From: Lithodes maja
Lineage: Eukaryota; Arthropoda; Malacostraca; Decapoda; Lithodidae
Direction of reading: 5' to 3'
Length of the DNA: 64,000 nt
Assembly: GCA_037953745.1 (NCBI GenBank)
Contig: JBAKBP010007966.1
Span: forward strand, 31,126-95,125
Positions 1-12,386 of this stretch are shown here, piece by piece. The position numbers and the translations under genes were made by a program. Below the pieces are notes generated by a model. The model made no database searches. It was not told the DNA's origin and saw nothing but the letters and a program-made list of their open reading frames with translations. How positions within the stretch are numbered: the first letter of the stretch is position 1; each line of letters begins with the position of its first letter.

Positions 1-298
1 CAAGGGTGGATTACTTCGGCTTCGGCCAACACTATTCTTTAGTGTTGTAGTACTTTCTTCTTTGTTTGATTGTTGACCAGACTAGATAACTCCCGTCTTG
101 TTATTAGTCTGTTGTGTGAAACGCTAGTACCGAGTTCTTGTATACCCCGTTATAGCAGATAGAACTCTGGAGGGTAGTGGCGTTTTTTGTTCGGCTGGCA
201 GTACTCTGGGGTTGGGATCGTGTGTTTCCGTTGTGGCAGCGAGCCATACTCGAGTCCTGTGTAAGAGCCCTAGTGTACCCGAGTGCCCGGTCGTAACA
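1..298 (+). mobile_element. Family-A LTR, 3' portion (left part outside window)
   Basis: This matches the last ~298 bp of the two complete family-A LTRs (ends at 18115 and 24472), with only small differences such as an extra T in a T run. It ends in the same GGTCGTAACA. The sequence after it is not the usual primer-binding site but RNase H coding DNA, so this is the right edge of a solo LTR or of an element inserted into another retrotransposon's pol gene. The other end is off the window. Confidence 0.9.
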
Positions 299-811
299 CC
301 GTTAACTGATCTACTGTCGAAGTCAGTGAAGTTCTGTTGGGCTGCGGAGTGTCAGAGGGCTTTCGACCTAGTCAAGCACCTGCTGTGTACACATCCGATT
401 TTGAGAGCCCCAGACTTCTCCAGGAGTTTTCAGCTGGCGACTGATGCCAGCGGTGTGGGTGCCGGGGCAGTGTTACTGCAGACTGATTCCGAGGGCTTGG
501 AACACCCAGTGAGCTTCTTTTCTCGCAAGTTTAATTCGGCACAAAGGAATTACTCGACTATAGAGAAGGAGCTTCTTGCTATCGTTTTGTCGCTCAAACA
601 TTTCGAAGTTTATGTTCCAGCCTACGGCCCGGTAGTGACGATTTATACGGACCATCATCCCTTGAAATTCCTAAATCAGTTTCACAATCGGAATATGCGG
701 TTGACCAGGTGGTCCCTAATGCTCCAAGAGTATAATCTCAACATTCAGCATATTGCCGGGAGTGAGAACGTGATAGCAGATTGTCTATCAAGGGTTGATG
801 ATCCAGGATAG
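299..811 (+). pseudogene. pol: RNase H end of pol, Gmr1-like Gypsy element
   Basis: Open frame ending at the stop 809-811. It encodes the linker after RT (WAAECQRAF) and a Gypsy-type RNase H. The acidic catalytic positions are visible in TDASG, IEKELLA and YTDHHP, and the end reads NRNMRLTRW then DCLSRVDDPG. The domain itself looks intact, but the RT half is cut away by the LTR ending at 298, so the gene is partial. RNase H is followed by a short tail and a polypurine tract, not by integrase. That agrees with an element in which integrase lies upstream of RT. It belongs to the + strand element whose 3' LTR begins at 1093. Confidence 0.9.
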
Positions 812-1092
812 TCGTGCACGGTGTGTGGGTTGAGCAGGAGTAAAATTAGGCTATCATAACGCCGTCCAAAAAGATTATAAAACAATAAAATAAACGAGAA
901 TTTTTTTTTTTAGTTTTGTAAGTCTTTATTGTTGTAGCATGATGCATGCGATATTGTATTTTATGTATAATTCACACTTCAGTTGTTGTGCACCTTTTGC
1001 AATTAGTGGCAGCTAAGGGTAGCAGGTCGGTTGGTTGCCTGTCAGATTTTGATAATGCTTCTAAGGTCGATTATCTAAAATCTTGGGGGGGC
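812..1092 (+). other. 3' untranslated tail and polypurine tract of the + strand element
   Basis: Non-coding stretch between the pol stop and the LTR. It ends with AAAATCTTGGGGGGGC at 1077-1092, directly against the LTR start. The same tract (AAAATCTTGGGGGAGG) precedes the 3' LTR at 22651, so it is the plus-strand primer site. A T run lies at about 902-913. Confidence 0.8.
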
Positions 1093-2804
1093 TGTGACGC
1101 ACCCAGTGCGTGGCAACTTAACCTGATTGTACTCCTTGGTACTCCACTGTACCGCCACGGTGCGGTACCGCTTTACCGCTGTACCGTGCTGGCTGCTTAT
1201 ATTGAGTGTGACAACGTATAACTATGTTCTTTGTATCTCTGCAAAGGTCTCGTCATGTGCTAACCAGTGGTGGGTTTTGTTTTAAGCCATGTCGAGACCT
1301 TCCATTTAATATGTAGTATCAATAGAGAAGTTGATAGATAAGACAATAGGAATTCAGAGAGAGAGAGTGAGTTAGACTTCAGAGCGAGAGGGTAGCAATG
1401 CGCCACGCTGCCGGGGGGGTGGTTGCCAGACGTATGGACCGGTTGGCAGCCCTGTGCTTATAGCTAGGTGCGACAGGGTTGGTAGTCCATTGCCGCCTGC
1501 CTATGCTGCCTGGGCTGCCCATGTTGTCGTGCTGCACATTGCCTGGAGGCTCGCTGTGTGTTCCATGATCAGGTTGCCTAGAACCTTTGAGATTCTAACA
1601 TCCCTTGCCCTCTCTCCCAATTTCTCACGGTTGCACTCTTTCTCTCTGACGACATTACTCTCATTTCATTCTTCTCTCTATTTAAATGCATACCCTTCCC
1701 TTGAGGTCCTAAAGGAGTTTCAGCACTCACCTCTCGTATTACTCTTAGGACAAGCATATATTTACATGTATTAGATTTAAGGGGTTAATGTGAACAGCGA
1801 TCTTCTTGATGAGGATAGTTGGTGAACGTTCTACATGTTCACGAGTTATATGCCCAGCTCATCATCCAATTTGTGACTAGACTAGTGCCATGTGTAAGAG
1901 CCCGGCCATGCCCAGGAGTTGTCTGTAGAGGGGCGAGGACTTAGCCTTGATTTGCCTACCGAGCCAGGAGCGAGTGCAGTACCAGAGACTACAGCTCGCT
2001 CGTAGTGCCGGTATAGTAGAGTAACGTAATTTATCTGTCCTTGTGTTCTCTGCAGTCTTTTCCTGGGTTCTCGCTTTCGGTGCTGGGACTCGTTGTTCCT
2101 GTGACTTGGCCTGCTAGCTAGAACACATGGGGATGATGAGTGGGTGATATCTTTATTTTACTATGCATTGCAGCTCTCTTTAAGTATATGTATGTAACAC
2201 TTTACAATACACATTACTCACACACAAGACAACACTATTAATACTTTCATGTATCAATTAACTGCACTGTCGTTTTGCTGCTGTGTCCGGAGTTCTGTTG
2301 CGTAGGGCGCATACGGACTCAGAGGGGAGACAGAGTGAGAGAAGCGAAGTAGCCTATGCGGTAGTAGGCTACCGGCGCAGTACTGTTGCCTGCAACCTTT
2401 TAGTTATTCCAAGTATAGATTCATTATTATAATAAGTGACTACTATTTATGTTCCTTCCATGTGTATTATTAGGTATCTACTGGATCATGAACATCTTGT
2501 ATGCTACATGCTAGTGCATGTTAGTAGGGGACAGTTATTCTAGTGCACGCGCTTTCAAGTAGGCGTGTACATTTGTCATTTAGCATTTCACTGTCATACC
2601 TTTAGCCTGCTTCTATTCTACATTAGTAGAGGCTTAATATTAACGTAGTTTCTTGAGTATTGCATTTCTTTAGTAATAACGTAACCTATAAATGTCTGAG
2701 GGAGTTTAGCCTCATAGCCTACCCCTGTTGTACACTTTCGCCGAGTTAAGGTACCTCGTTACCATAGACGATAACTCTGTAGGGCGTTGGTGCTTTTGTT
2801 GTCT
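1093..2804 (+). mobile_element. Family-B LTR copy 1 (3' LTR, truncated at its right end)
   Basis: Starts TGTGACGCACCC and aligns with copy 2 at a constant offset of 4,194 bp, apparently without indels. It stops at TTGTTGTCT (about 2804), so the last ~105 bp including the GTAACA end are missing. At that point the sequence switches to minus-strand pol. The shared junction bases look like microhomology. Short open frames inside it (for example 1454-1774) recur in every LTR copy and are not genes. Confidence 0.9.
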
Positions 2805-5288
2805 TTTTGGAATGTCCTTTACAATTTCATTCATCAGGTTCTGAAACGTTGCTGGTGCATTCTTAAGTCCGTAAGGCATAACATTGCACCGGTAGGTACT
2901 CCCGTCCACAACAAAACCACATACCTCTTTAGCACGCTCGGACAAAGGTACTTGCCAGTAACCTTTTACTAAATCTACTTTAGACAAAAAACGAGCATTA
3001 CCAATTTTGTCAACACTATCATCAACCCGAGGAAGAGGATATGGGTTAGTTGGAGTCAAACCGTTTAACCTACGGAAATCAATACAAAAGCGTACCTTGC
3101 CATCTGGCTTAGGCTGCAGTGTTACGGGGGAAGTCCACTTAACTGTGCCTTTCTCTATCAACCCTCTACCGAGCATATACTCCAACTCATCCCTCAGAGC
3201 TGGTAGTTTTATGGGGGGCACACGGTACAGGATTGACTTAAAGGGTATATGGTCCCCCACGTTAACATCATGCATAGCCTGAGTAGTGAGGCCTGGGTGT
3301 TCAGCAAATACAGTGGGGTATGAACCGAACAACTGACGGATAGCATCAAACTGCGGCTCAGGCAAATGAGCTATAGTCTCGTCAGCCCTTAGGCTCGAGT
3401 TCCCCGCCCACTGATCCGCTGAAACATGTTGATCCCAGCTATCCTCCTCCGAAGCTTGACTGTCCCCCTCTCCTTCTCCACCACGGCCGCAACAAGCCAA
3501 CACAGGGACAGTGAGAGGCTCAGAGGGGCACCTCACATACTCTTTAATAAGGTTCACGTGACATAACTGGTTCTTTTTCCTCCTGTCTGGAGTGGCAACA
3601 AGGTAATCTAAGTCTGAAATTTTTTCTACAATTTTATAAAGTCCAGTGTACTTCGCAGAGAGGGGGTTACCAACCAAAGGCAACAAAATTAATACCTCTT
3701 GTCCTACAGTGAACTTCCGGAGCCTCACTTTGCGATCATACCTGTCCTTCATCAAAGCTTGTGATTCTGTCAAATTTCTACCTGCCATCTCCAGACTCTT
3801 AAGCATGCGCTCACGGCTTTCAAGCACATACTTTAATAATGGACAAGGCTGCACAGTCCCCTCCCAAATTTCTTTCAGCATGTTAAGGGGGCCCCTGACA
3901 CGGTGTCCAAAAATCAGCTCGTTTGGACTAAATCCCAGGCTCTCACCAGGTACCTCCCGAGCAGCAAACAGCACATAAGGCAATCCAAGATCCCAATCCA
4001 TACAGTTGTCAGCACAATAACACCTGAGCATGCTTTTAAGTGTAGCATGCCACCGCTCAAGCACCCCTTGACTCTCAGGGTGATACGCTGACGATACTAC
4101 TGCTCGTATCCCATGCTGTTGCATTGTTTGCTTGAACATGTTGGAGGTGAAATTAGATCCCTGATCAGACTGAATCTCCTCTGGGTACCCGTACCTTGAG
4201 AAGTACCACAACAAGTTACTGACTACCGTCTTAGCCATTCCATTTTTCATAGGGTATGCATCGGGGTATCTAGTGGCAACATCCATTATGGTTAACAAAA
4301 ATTTATTTCCAGCCTTAGTGGGAGGGAGTGGACCAACCATGTCAACAATAATTTTACTAAAGGGTGGCCCAATCACAGGAATAGGGTGTAACGGAGCCTT
4401 AGGAATAACTTGGTTCGGTTTCCCGACACGTTGACAAATATCACATGAGTTTATCCATGACTGCACATGAGACTTCATCCCCGGCCACCAACACAATTTC
4501 CCCAAAGCCGCCACCGTTTTCTTGGCACCCAAATGTCCTGATAATGGAGAATCATGAGCCAACCTAAGCAAACTTTCCCTGCAGCCCTCTGGCACGACCA
4601 GCTGGTCAACTGTACCTGATCCGCCCTCCCAGTTCCTTTTAGGATCTTGATATCGGTGGTATAAAATTCCATTAACGAAAAAAAAATCCCCTGTCTTTGC
4701 ATCCCTATCTTCTAACTCCACAGCCCCATTGGTACACTGCAAAACCTCTGGATCCTCTAATTGCAACTTTCGAATGTCTGTGGGAGCCAACATGTCTAAC
4801 TGCTTGGTCAACAACTCATGCCCTCCCCCAACATCCAACTTATACATCCGGTTTTCTCGCTGCAGGTAACGGTGCTGTCTCTGAGTCTCTGCCTCCTCCA
4901 CTACTTTATCAACTGTGTTAGGCACTGGAGTTACAACAGACTCGGTCAAAGGTCCTGCTATTGGGTCTTTTGGGAGAGCCACTGGTTCTAAACTCTTCAA
5001 ACTTTTCCCAGCCTTCCGCTTCTCCTTAATTCCCTTCCGCCGCTGTTCTGTGGCCTGGGAAATAGGCCGTGATACCTTAAATGCTTGGGAACGAGTTACC
5101 ACACACGCCATCTGTTGGCGTTGACAACTCACTACCCACTCTTGTTCCTCCCTACTCACGTCGGCCGGCCTCTCGGCAACGACTAAGGGTGGAACTTCTA
5201 AAGTAGGCACCGCAAAGTCGTTGCCGAGAAGAAGGTCGACGCCCTCCACTGGCAATTTCTCAACGATCCCAACATCTAAGTCCCTAAG
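2805..5288 (-). pseudogene. pol: pol fragment: protease end, integrase, RT N-terminal half
   Basis: One long minus-strand frame, with residues counted from codon 5253-5255. In order: the end of retropepsin (LLLGNDF, 8-14); a charged linker; an integrase HHCC finger (H234, H241, C271, C274); an integrase core with D305, D364 in IQSDQG and E400 in GVLERWH, giving D-D(35)-E spacing; a C-terminal integrase region ending CHVNLIKEY (565-573); then RT with YRVPPIKLPALRDE (677-690), RFCIDFRRLN (722-731), the first catalytic Asp D761 in FLSKVDLVKGYW, and MPYGLKNAPATFQ (793-805). RT stops near residue 816, before its second catalytic motif, where LTR copy 1 begins. Integrase clearly precedes RT in the same frame. 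The upstream protease part lies across LTR copy 2 (7106 onward). Confidence 0.93.
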
Positions 5289-7105
5289 TGACGCACCCAG
5301 TGCGTGGCAACTTAACCTGATTGTACTCCTTGGTACTCCACTGTACCGCCACGGTGCGGTACCGCTTTACCGCTGTACCGTGCTGGCTGCTTATATTGAG
5401 TGTGACAACGTATAACTATGTTCTTTGTATCTCTGCAAAGGTCTCGTCATGTGCTAACCAGTGGTGGGTTTTGTTTTAAGCCATGTCGAGACCTTCCATT
5501 TAATATGTAGTATCAATAGAGAAGTTGATAGATAAGACAATAGGAATTCAGAGAGAGAGAGTGAGTTAGACTTCAGAGCGAGAGGGTAGCAATGCGCCAC
5601 GCTGCCGGGGGGGTGGTTGCCAGACGTATGGACCGGTTGGCAGCCCTGTGCTTATAGCTAGGTGCGACAGGGTTGGTAGTCCATTGCCGCCTGCCTATGC
5701 TGCCTGGGCTGCCCATGTTGTCGTGCTGCACATTGCCTGGAGGCTCGCTGTGTGTTCCATGATCAGGTTGCCTAGAACCTTTGAGATTCTAACATCCCTT
5801 GCCCTCTCTCCCAATTTCTCACGGTTGCACTCTTTCTCTCTGACGACATTACTCTCATTTCATTCTTCTCTCTATTTAAATGCATACCCTTCCCTTGAGG
5901 TCCTAAAGGAGTTTCAGCACTCACCTCTCGTATTACTCTTAGGACAAGCATATATTTACATGTATTAGATTTAAGGGGTTAATGTGAACAGCGATCTTCT
6001 TGATGAGGATAGTTGGTGAACGTTCTACATGTTCACGAGTTATATGCCCAGCTCATCATCCAATTTGTGACTAGACTAGTGCCATGTGTAAGAGCCCGGC
6101 CATGCCCAGGAGTTGTCTGTAGAGGGGCGAGGACTTAGCCTTGATTTGCCTACCGAGCCAGGAGCGAGTGCAGTACCAGAGACTACAGCTCGCTCGTAGT
6201 GCCGGTATAGTAGAGTAACGTAATTTATCTGTCCTTGTGTTCTCTGCAGTCTTTTCCTGGGTTCTCGCTTTCGGTGCTGGGACTCGTTGTTCCTGTGACT
6301 TGGCCTGCTAGCTAGAACACATGGGGATGATGAGTGGGTGATATCTTTATTTTACTATGCATTGCAGCTCTCTTTAAGTATATGTATGTAACACTTTACA
6401 ATACACATTACTCACACACAAGACAACACTATTAATACTTTCATGTATCAATTAACTGCACTGTCGTTTTGCTGCTGTGTCCGGAGTTCTGTTGCGTAGG
6501 GCGCATACGGACTCAGAGGGGAGACAGAGTGAGAGAAGCGAAGTAGCCTATGCGGTAGTAGGCTACCGGCGCAGTACTGTTGCCTGCAACCTTTTAGTTA
6601 TTCCAAGTATAGATTCATTATTATAATAAGTGACTACTATTTATGTTCCTTCCATGTGTATTATTAGGTATCTACTGGATCATGAACATCTTGTATGCTA
6701 CATGCTAGTGCATGTTAGTAGGGGACAGTTATTCTAGTGCACGCGCTTTCAAGTAGGCGTGTACATTTGTCATTTAGCATTTCACTGTCATACCTTTAGC
6801 CTGCTTCTATTCTACATTAGTAGAGGCTTAATATTAACGTAGTTTCTTGAGTATTGCATTTCTTTAGTAATAACGTAACCTATAAATGTCTGAGGGAGTT
6901 TAGCCTCATAGCCTACCCCTGTTGTACACTTTCGCCGAGTTAAGGTACCTCGTTACCATAGACGATAACTCTGTAGGGCGTTGGTGCTTTTGTTGTCTGG
7001 AGCATATAGTATTTGGGACTGGAATCGAGCGTGTCGTTGTCACATAAGCCATTTCTGTCCTACGATCAAGAATCCCGAATATGTATTGCCGATCCAGCCG
7101 TAACA
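5289..7105 (+). mobile_element. Family-B LTR copy 2, inserted in the protease of the minus-strand element
   Basis: Near-complete LTR (TGACGCACCC to CCGTAACA) in + orientation, nearly identical to copy 1 over the shared length. It splits the retropepsin reading frame of the minus-strand element: ELEVDGV is encoded just right of it and LRDLDVGIV just left. The expected leading TG is replaced by AG and I see no matching 4-bp duplication on the two sides. The insertion or a later rearrangement therefore lost a few bases at the left edge. Confidence 0.9.
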
Positions 7106-8887
7106 CACACCATCAACTTCCAGCTCCACACGAACCAACGGGTATGACCTGGTCGCATTAATACCCTGAACAACAACCACCCATGCCGCATTAATTGGTC
7201 GCCCCCTGAAATTCTTCAAAAGTGTCTGTGAAGCTCCAGTATCACGCAAAACTTCCACCTTATGCTGGCAACCCGCCCAACTTACCCTACCGGTCCCTCT
7301 ATGGGCGCAAAAGACATCACGGACAGGGGACGAGCCTTCCTGAGTCTTATACATAGCCTGTGACCCTGCCGCTGGCAAACTACCCTGGGTAAATCCAGAC
7401 GACATTTCAGCCACACCTATGCTGCGCACCAAAGACACGGCTGCAGCTGGCGGCTTACTAGGACAAGATTTTGCATAATGCCCCTTCTTTCTACAATGAA
7501 AACATTCCACTTCCCCTATCGGTCTCTTCTGATAAGGGGCGGAGTTCTGACCCTTCTGTAATGGGACCGCTGTAGTCTTTGGTTCAGTCCTGGTATCTTG
7601 GCTTTTAAACTGAGGTTTATATCTATAGTGATTGTCCTGAGCTCGAGGGTTTGGAGTATCGCGCCCCTTGGGAACTGCATCAACACACTTTACAGATTCA
7701 CATCCCCTGATTAGCGACAACCTGAGGTCAGCCATCTCAGCTGCCTCTTGAAGAGTTCTTGGGTTCTTTTCTTTAATATTTAAAGTCATTTCTGCACCAG
7801 TACACTTATAAAACTGCTCAAGCAGAAACAGCTCAGTCAACTGTTCTGCCGTCTCAGCTTTCTCAGAACGTGTCCAGTTTTTAAGTGCATCTTTTAAGTC
7901 CCGGGCATGTTCAAGAAAGGTCGCCTCCCTAGTCTTTGTAACACCCCAAAACTTCAATCGATATGTTTCCGGTTGCAACTCGTATGCCCGTAGGACAGCT
8001 CTCTTCAATTCTGGGTAGTCAATGCAAGACTCTAAAGGCAGTGCATCATAAGCCTTCAGACCCTTACCCGTAAGTCTTGAGGAGACTAGAGCTGCCCACT
8101 TCTCTTCAGGCCAATTATGCTCTCTACACTTCTTCTCAAAACGATTAAAAAATTCTGTGACTTCAGTTTCACTAAATACCGGCACCAATTTGACTAAGTG
8201 GGCCAAGGACTGTTCTCTTACTTGGCCCTCACGGCCCATCCGAGTCCCTGTCGACTCTGCACGAGTCTTATCTAAATCTAATTTAGCACACTATTTCTCC
8301 GAGTCGTACCTAAGCTCAGCCTCATGCCTCCTGGTCTCATCCTCTTGCCTCCTAACCTCAATTTCATGCCTCCTAGTCTCATTCTCCTGCTTCCTAGCCT
8401 CAATCTTAGCAAGCTCAAGTCTAAATACCATATCTGGAGACAGGCAGGAAGAGGGAGCTGCCATTACTGAAGGAGGGTGGGCAAAAACTGGGGAACCACC
8501 ATGTGCACCACCCGAGGGCACTCCAATCTGCCAATTCTCATCCCTCTGTGGGAGAGTGCTAACCTCCGGTAACTGAGTGGACGGCACTGTGGGAGTCGAG
8601 TGAGAGGGGATCTGGGGAGGAACCCCCCCAAACGCCCTCTCCTCCGAAACTCCATGTCGCCCACGCAACACCCAGGAAATCAGCTCCCCCTTGGACATCC
8701 CTGCTACATTGGAAATGCCCAAAACCTTGGCTATCAGGTGCAAGCCACAAACATCCACCCCAGTCAGCCTCTCCTCCGTCACGTGGTACCGCTTACTCAC
8801 AAAAACTCTAGCATCCTCCTCACTGGTTACTAACGGCACACCTTCAAATGACATCTCTCGCTCATCGTCAGTGCTAATGCACGACAT
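7106..8887 (-). pseudogene. gag: gag-protease of a Gmr1-like Gypsy element, one nonsense codon
   Basis: The start is taken as the ATG at 8887-8885 (MSCISTDDERE), which aligns with MSGPSIDEERE of the copy at 18330. A TAG at 8293-8291 (normally Tyr) stops the frame. Reading resumes in the same frame through MGREGQ (8239). Counted from that Met: capsid-like region with WAALVSSRLTGKG (about 48-60), a SCAN-like stretch EQLTELFLLEQFYK (132-145), a CCHC zinc knuckle (C246, C249, H254, C259), and a retropepsin active site DTGAS (333-337) followed by VVVVQGINATRSYP. Before the stop there is an E/R/K-rich coiled-coil-like segment. LTR copy 2 cuts the frame right after VELEVDGV. The rest of the pol is at 2805-5288. 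Confidence 0.92.
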
Positions 8888-9098
8888 ACTGAAGTCCACA
8901 ACAAAATTCTCGAGACAAAAGTGTTAAATTTCCTATGCAAGCACTAATTACTAAATTAACTAGTCTCTTAAATGCTTTACTAATTGCCATACAAAAAAAA
9001 AATATTCTTCAATATGCACGCTAAAATACAAACAAACAAATGTTGTACAACTCTGCAAAATTTATACTGTTCACAAAATCCTAAGCAAGGTCGCCATT
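8888..9098 (-). other. 5' leader and primer-binding site of the minus-strand element
   Basis: Between LTR and gag. On the minus strand the sequence directly after the LTR end reads AAATGGCGACCTTGCTTAGG (about 9079-9098), identical to the site after the LTR at 18115. A TGG start fits base pairing with the CCA end of a tRNA. I do not assign which tRNA. Confidence 0.75.
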
Positions 9099-9748
9099 TG
9101 TTACGAACTGACACTCGGGTACACAAGGGCTCTCAATCAGGACTCGAATACGGCTCGCTGCCACAACGGAAACACACGATCCCAACCCCTGAGTACTGCC
9201 AGCTGAACAAAAAACACCAATACCCTCCAGAGTTCAATCTGCTATAACGGGGTATACAAGAACTCGGTACTAGTGTTCAACAACAGACTAATAAAGAGAC
9301 CGGAATTATCTAGTCTGGTCAACAATCAAACAATGAAGTAAGAAACAACAACACAAAAGAATAGTGTTGGCCGAAGCCGAAGTAATCCACCCTTGACTAT
9401 GAACTTAAGAAGTCCACCACCCTCTACTTCGGATCGGCACTATTACGTTACGTTAATTAATAGTCCTTAAGCATCGAGCAAGGAATCTTCTGAAAAAAGT
9501 TAGATGCTTCTCGGATGCTCGTAAGAAGTACGTATCGGATTTTGAACAGTAATTCAATAAGCAAAAACACTGGCAATTAAATACTATTAAAGGCTTAAAT
9601 TGGCATAAGAATAATTAAAAGAATATGCAATAGTAAATGGCAAACATTAAAAGGAAGTACTCCGCAAATGCAACGGCAATAGCCTACTCGGATTGTGCTC
9701 GTGGGCCACTAATCACTAAAGTAGCCAAGCTTGCAACACATGAAATAC

Positions 9749-12386
9749 ATACATACATAACATTTTAAGACTGAGTGTTCCACACATAAGTGCAGTTTCA
9801 GTCTCTTGTCCTAATGGCGGCATTCCAGGCAACCCTGTTAAGGGCTGCTTCACTTGTCAAGTTCTTGGATTTGAGATCGGCGCGTATAGTCCGATCCCAG
9901 GTCTTCCTCGGTCCACCCCTTGGTGCAGCTCCCTCCACAATCACAGACCTGCATTTTTCACCCAATTTTGTTCATCCATTCTCTCCACATGTCCATACCA
10001 TCCCAGTCTACTTGTACGCATCACCTCGCTAATACTCTTTATACCTAAACGTCTCCTCAGCTCAACATTTGTTATTCTATCCTGTAGCCTGGCCCCACAC
10101 ATCCATCTCGCCATTCTCATCTCATTACGCTCCATTCTGTTGACATCCTCTACTTTAACGGCCCATGTTTCTGAGGCATACGTCATTGCACTTCTAACAC
10201 ATGAGGCATACACCTTTCCCTTCAAGGGGAGAGGCATTCTTTTCATGGTCAGGATTGGCATCAATTCTCTGAACTTCCCCCAGCCACACCTAATTCTAGC
10301 AACAGTGGCAGCCTCAGCCCCACCACCGGCAGAGATGGTATCTCCTAGGTAACAAAACTTGTTCACCAGCTCCAAAGACTCCTTTCCAAAATTCACAGCC
10401 ACAGGATCATCACTTAACACAAGCTCGTCTTTGCACACTACGCACTCAAATTTCTCTATTTCTGACTTATCCTTCGGCAGGGGCACCCTTTATTCTACTA
10501 CAGCGCTTACTCCCATGGTGTACCCAACATCGACAGATGCTACATTGAATTGAGTTAACGCCCACTCCCTTTCCACACACTGCACATGGGTATGCACCGC
10601 TCTTTTCCACATTGCCTCGTCTCAAACTACAATGCATAACCTTGGTTTTGTTAATATTGACTCTTAAACCCTTGCTCGCCATGCCCTCTCTCCACTCTCT
10701 GAATTTGGCCTCAGCATCCTGCATACTGTCAGCTATTAGGACTAAATCGTCTGCATAAAACAGTTCCAACGGGAGTCCGCCTCTAAAAATTCTAGACAGC
10801 GCCTCCAAGACCATAATAAAGAGGAGGGGGCTTAACACTGAACCCTGATGGACTCCAACACGGACTGCGAACTCATCACTCAGTACACCCTTCACCCTCA
10901 CCGAACTTCGCGAATCCTCATACATCTTCATTATCACACGCACCAGCCACTCTTCCACACCAAGTTTCCTCATAGCCCACTGTACAACATCTCTAGGTAC
11001 CCTATCAAAGGCCTTCTCCAGGTCCACAAACACAAAGTAAAGATCCCTGCCTTTTAGTAAGTATCTTTCCTGTATCTGCCTGACTATGAAGATAGCATCG
11101 GTTGTACCACGTCCTGGCATAAAACCAAACTGCATATCATCAATAGAGATGCTTTGCCTGATCAAACCCTCAAGGACTCTCTCACAGACCTTCATGATTT
11201 GGTCAAGCATTTTCAGGCCCCTATAATTTCCTCTATCTAGCGCATCCCCTTTTCCTTTGTATATATTTACTATTACACTTTTGAGCCAATCCTCTGGGAT
11301 TTTCTCATCTTTAATAATGGTGTTTATCAACTCAGTGACTAAGTTTACACCAATCTCCCCTGAGGCTTTTATCATCTCGGCGACAATGTCGGAGCAACCT
11401 GGAGCTTTACCGTCCTTCATTTTATTTATTGCGTCGCTCACTACAGCTGGTGCTATCAAAGGAGGGGGCCCAGATATTGGTTTTTCGAAACTAAGCTGTT
11501 CCTTATCCCATTCAAACTCTACATTTAGCAATCGTTCATAGTGTACCTTCCATGCTTCTCTGATTTAATTTTCTGCATACACAATCTCCCCATTATCATC
11601 TCTAACACACTGTTCACCTATAATATCCCTACTGTCATTTTTAACTCGCCTAGCTAGGTTGAAGATCCCATTGGGATTGTCAGTGTTACACACTTGTTCG
11701 AGGACCAGGTCCTTAATGCGATTTTTAGCATTGTAAATAACTCTTTTGGCAGTTCGTTTAGCTGCCTGGTATTCCTCCCTGCTGCCTCCTTTCTTCCATG
11801 CTTTGAAGCATCTCCTTTTCTCTTTCACAGCATGTTCTACCTCATCGTTCCACCACCAAGAGGTCTTATTCCTGGGGTGACCCTTTGTTTTCCCACAGAC
11901 TTTGTCAGTGGCAGCGATAAGGCTATGCTTAAGAAAGTTCCATTGGCTATTTACATCGTTAGGCCTAGCTTCCTTATTTCTATTCATTTCCTCCAGTTCA
12001 TTATGAAACCTATCCCTAACTTCCTTGTCCTTCAGCAGCCACACTTTCCTTTTGGGTATGTAAACCTTCTTGCGCTTAGGATCTCTGTATAAGCTCATGT
12101 CACACACAAGTAGCTTATGCTGGGGGATACATTCTTCGCTCGGGATGACCTTTACATCTCGAACTAGTTTCCAGTCTTTCCTGTTAACCAAGAAGTAATC
12201 TATCTGGCTACTGGAGACCCCAGAGTTATAATTATGTGATCAGGTGGCTCTGTCTTTTCTTGAACTTTGTGTTGCACACAACCATGTTGAGTGCAACGCA
12301 GGACTCCAATATATATTCGCCTTCTAGATTTCTCCTTCCGTAACCAATTCCTCCATGTACCCCCTCGTATCCATCTGCATCAATAG
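9749..12386 (-). mobile_element. 5'-truncated non-LTR retrotransposon (LINE) inside the LTR
   Basis: The LTR sequence is interrupted exactly between ...CATGAAAT (9748) and CAATAGTGC (12387). The insert's 3' end lies at left, with an ACATACATACATA tail, and its truncated 5' end at right. I see at most a 2-bp target overlap. Coding content is listed separately. Confidence 0.88.
9941..12240 (-). pseudogene. LINE ORF: endonuclease end, reverse transcriptase, C-terminal domain
   Basis: Three consecutive minus-strand frames. 12191-11565 has the tail of an endonuclease (ECIPQHKLLVCD) and a basic linker (WWWNDEVEHAVKEKRR). 11531-10467 is RT with KAPGCSDIVAEM, FVFVDLEKAFDRVPR, HQGSVLSPLLF and the catalytic FYADDLVLIAD, followed by a cysteine-rich C-x2-C motif (CAVCGKGVG, CSICRCWVH). 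10486-9941 is the C-terminal region ending with SRLGWYGHVERM. Frame changes near 10480 and 11550 and the missing 5' endonuclease half make it defective. The family looks RTE-like, but I cannot fix the clade by eye. Confidence 0.88.

Noticed and set aside
1454..1774. 106-codon frame, repeated at 5648-5968 and partly at 62240-62443
   Set aside because: Lies inside the family-B LTR in each case. Conservation is that of the repeat, and no known domain is seen.
8157..8927. Plus-strand frames opposite gag
   Set aside because: Shadows of the minus-strand gag frame, which has clear capsid and zinc-knuckle features.
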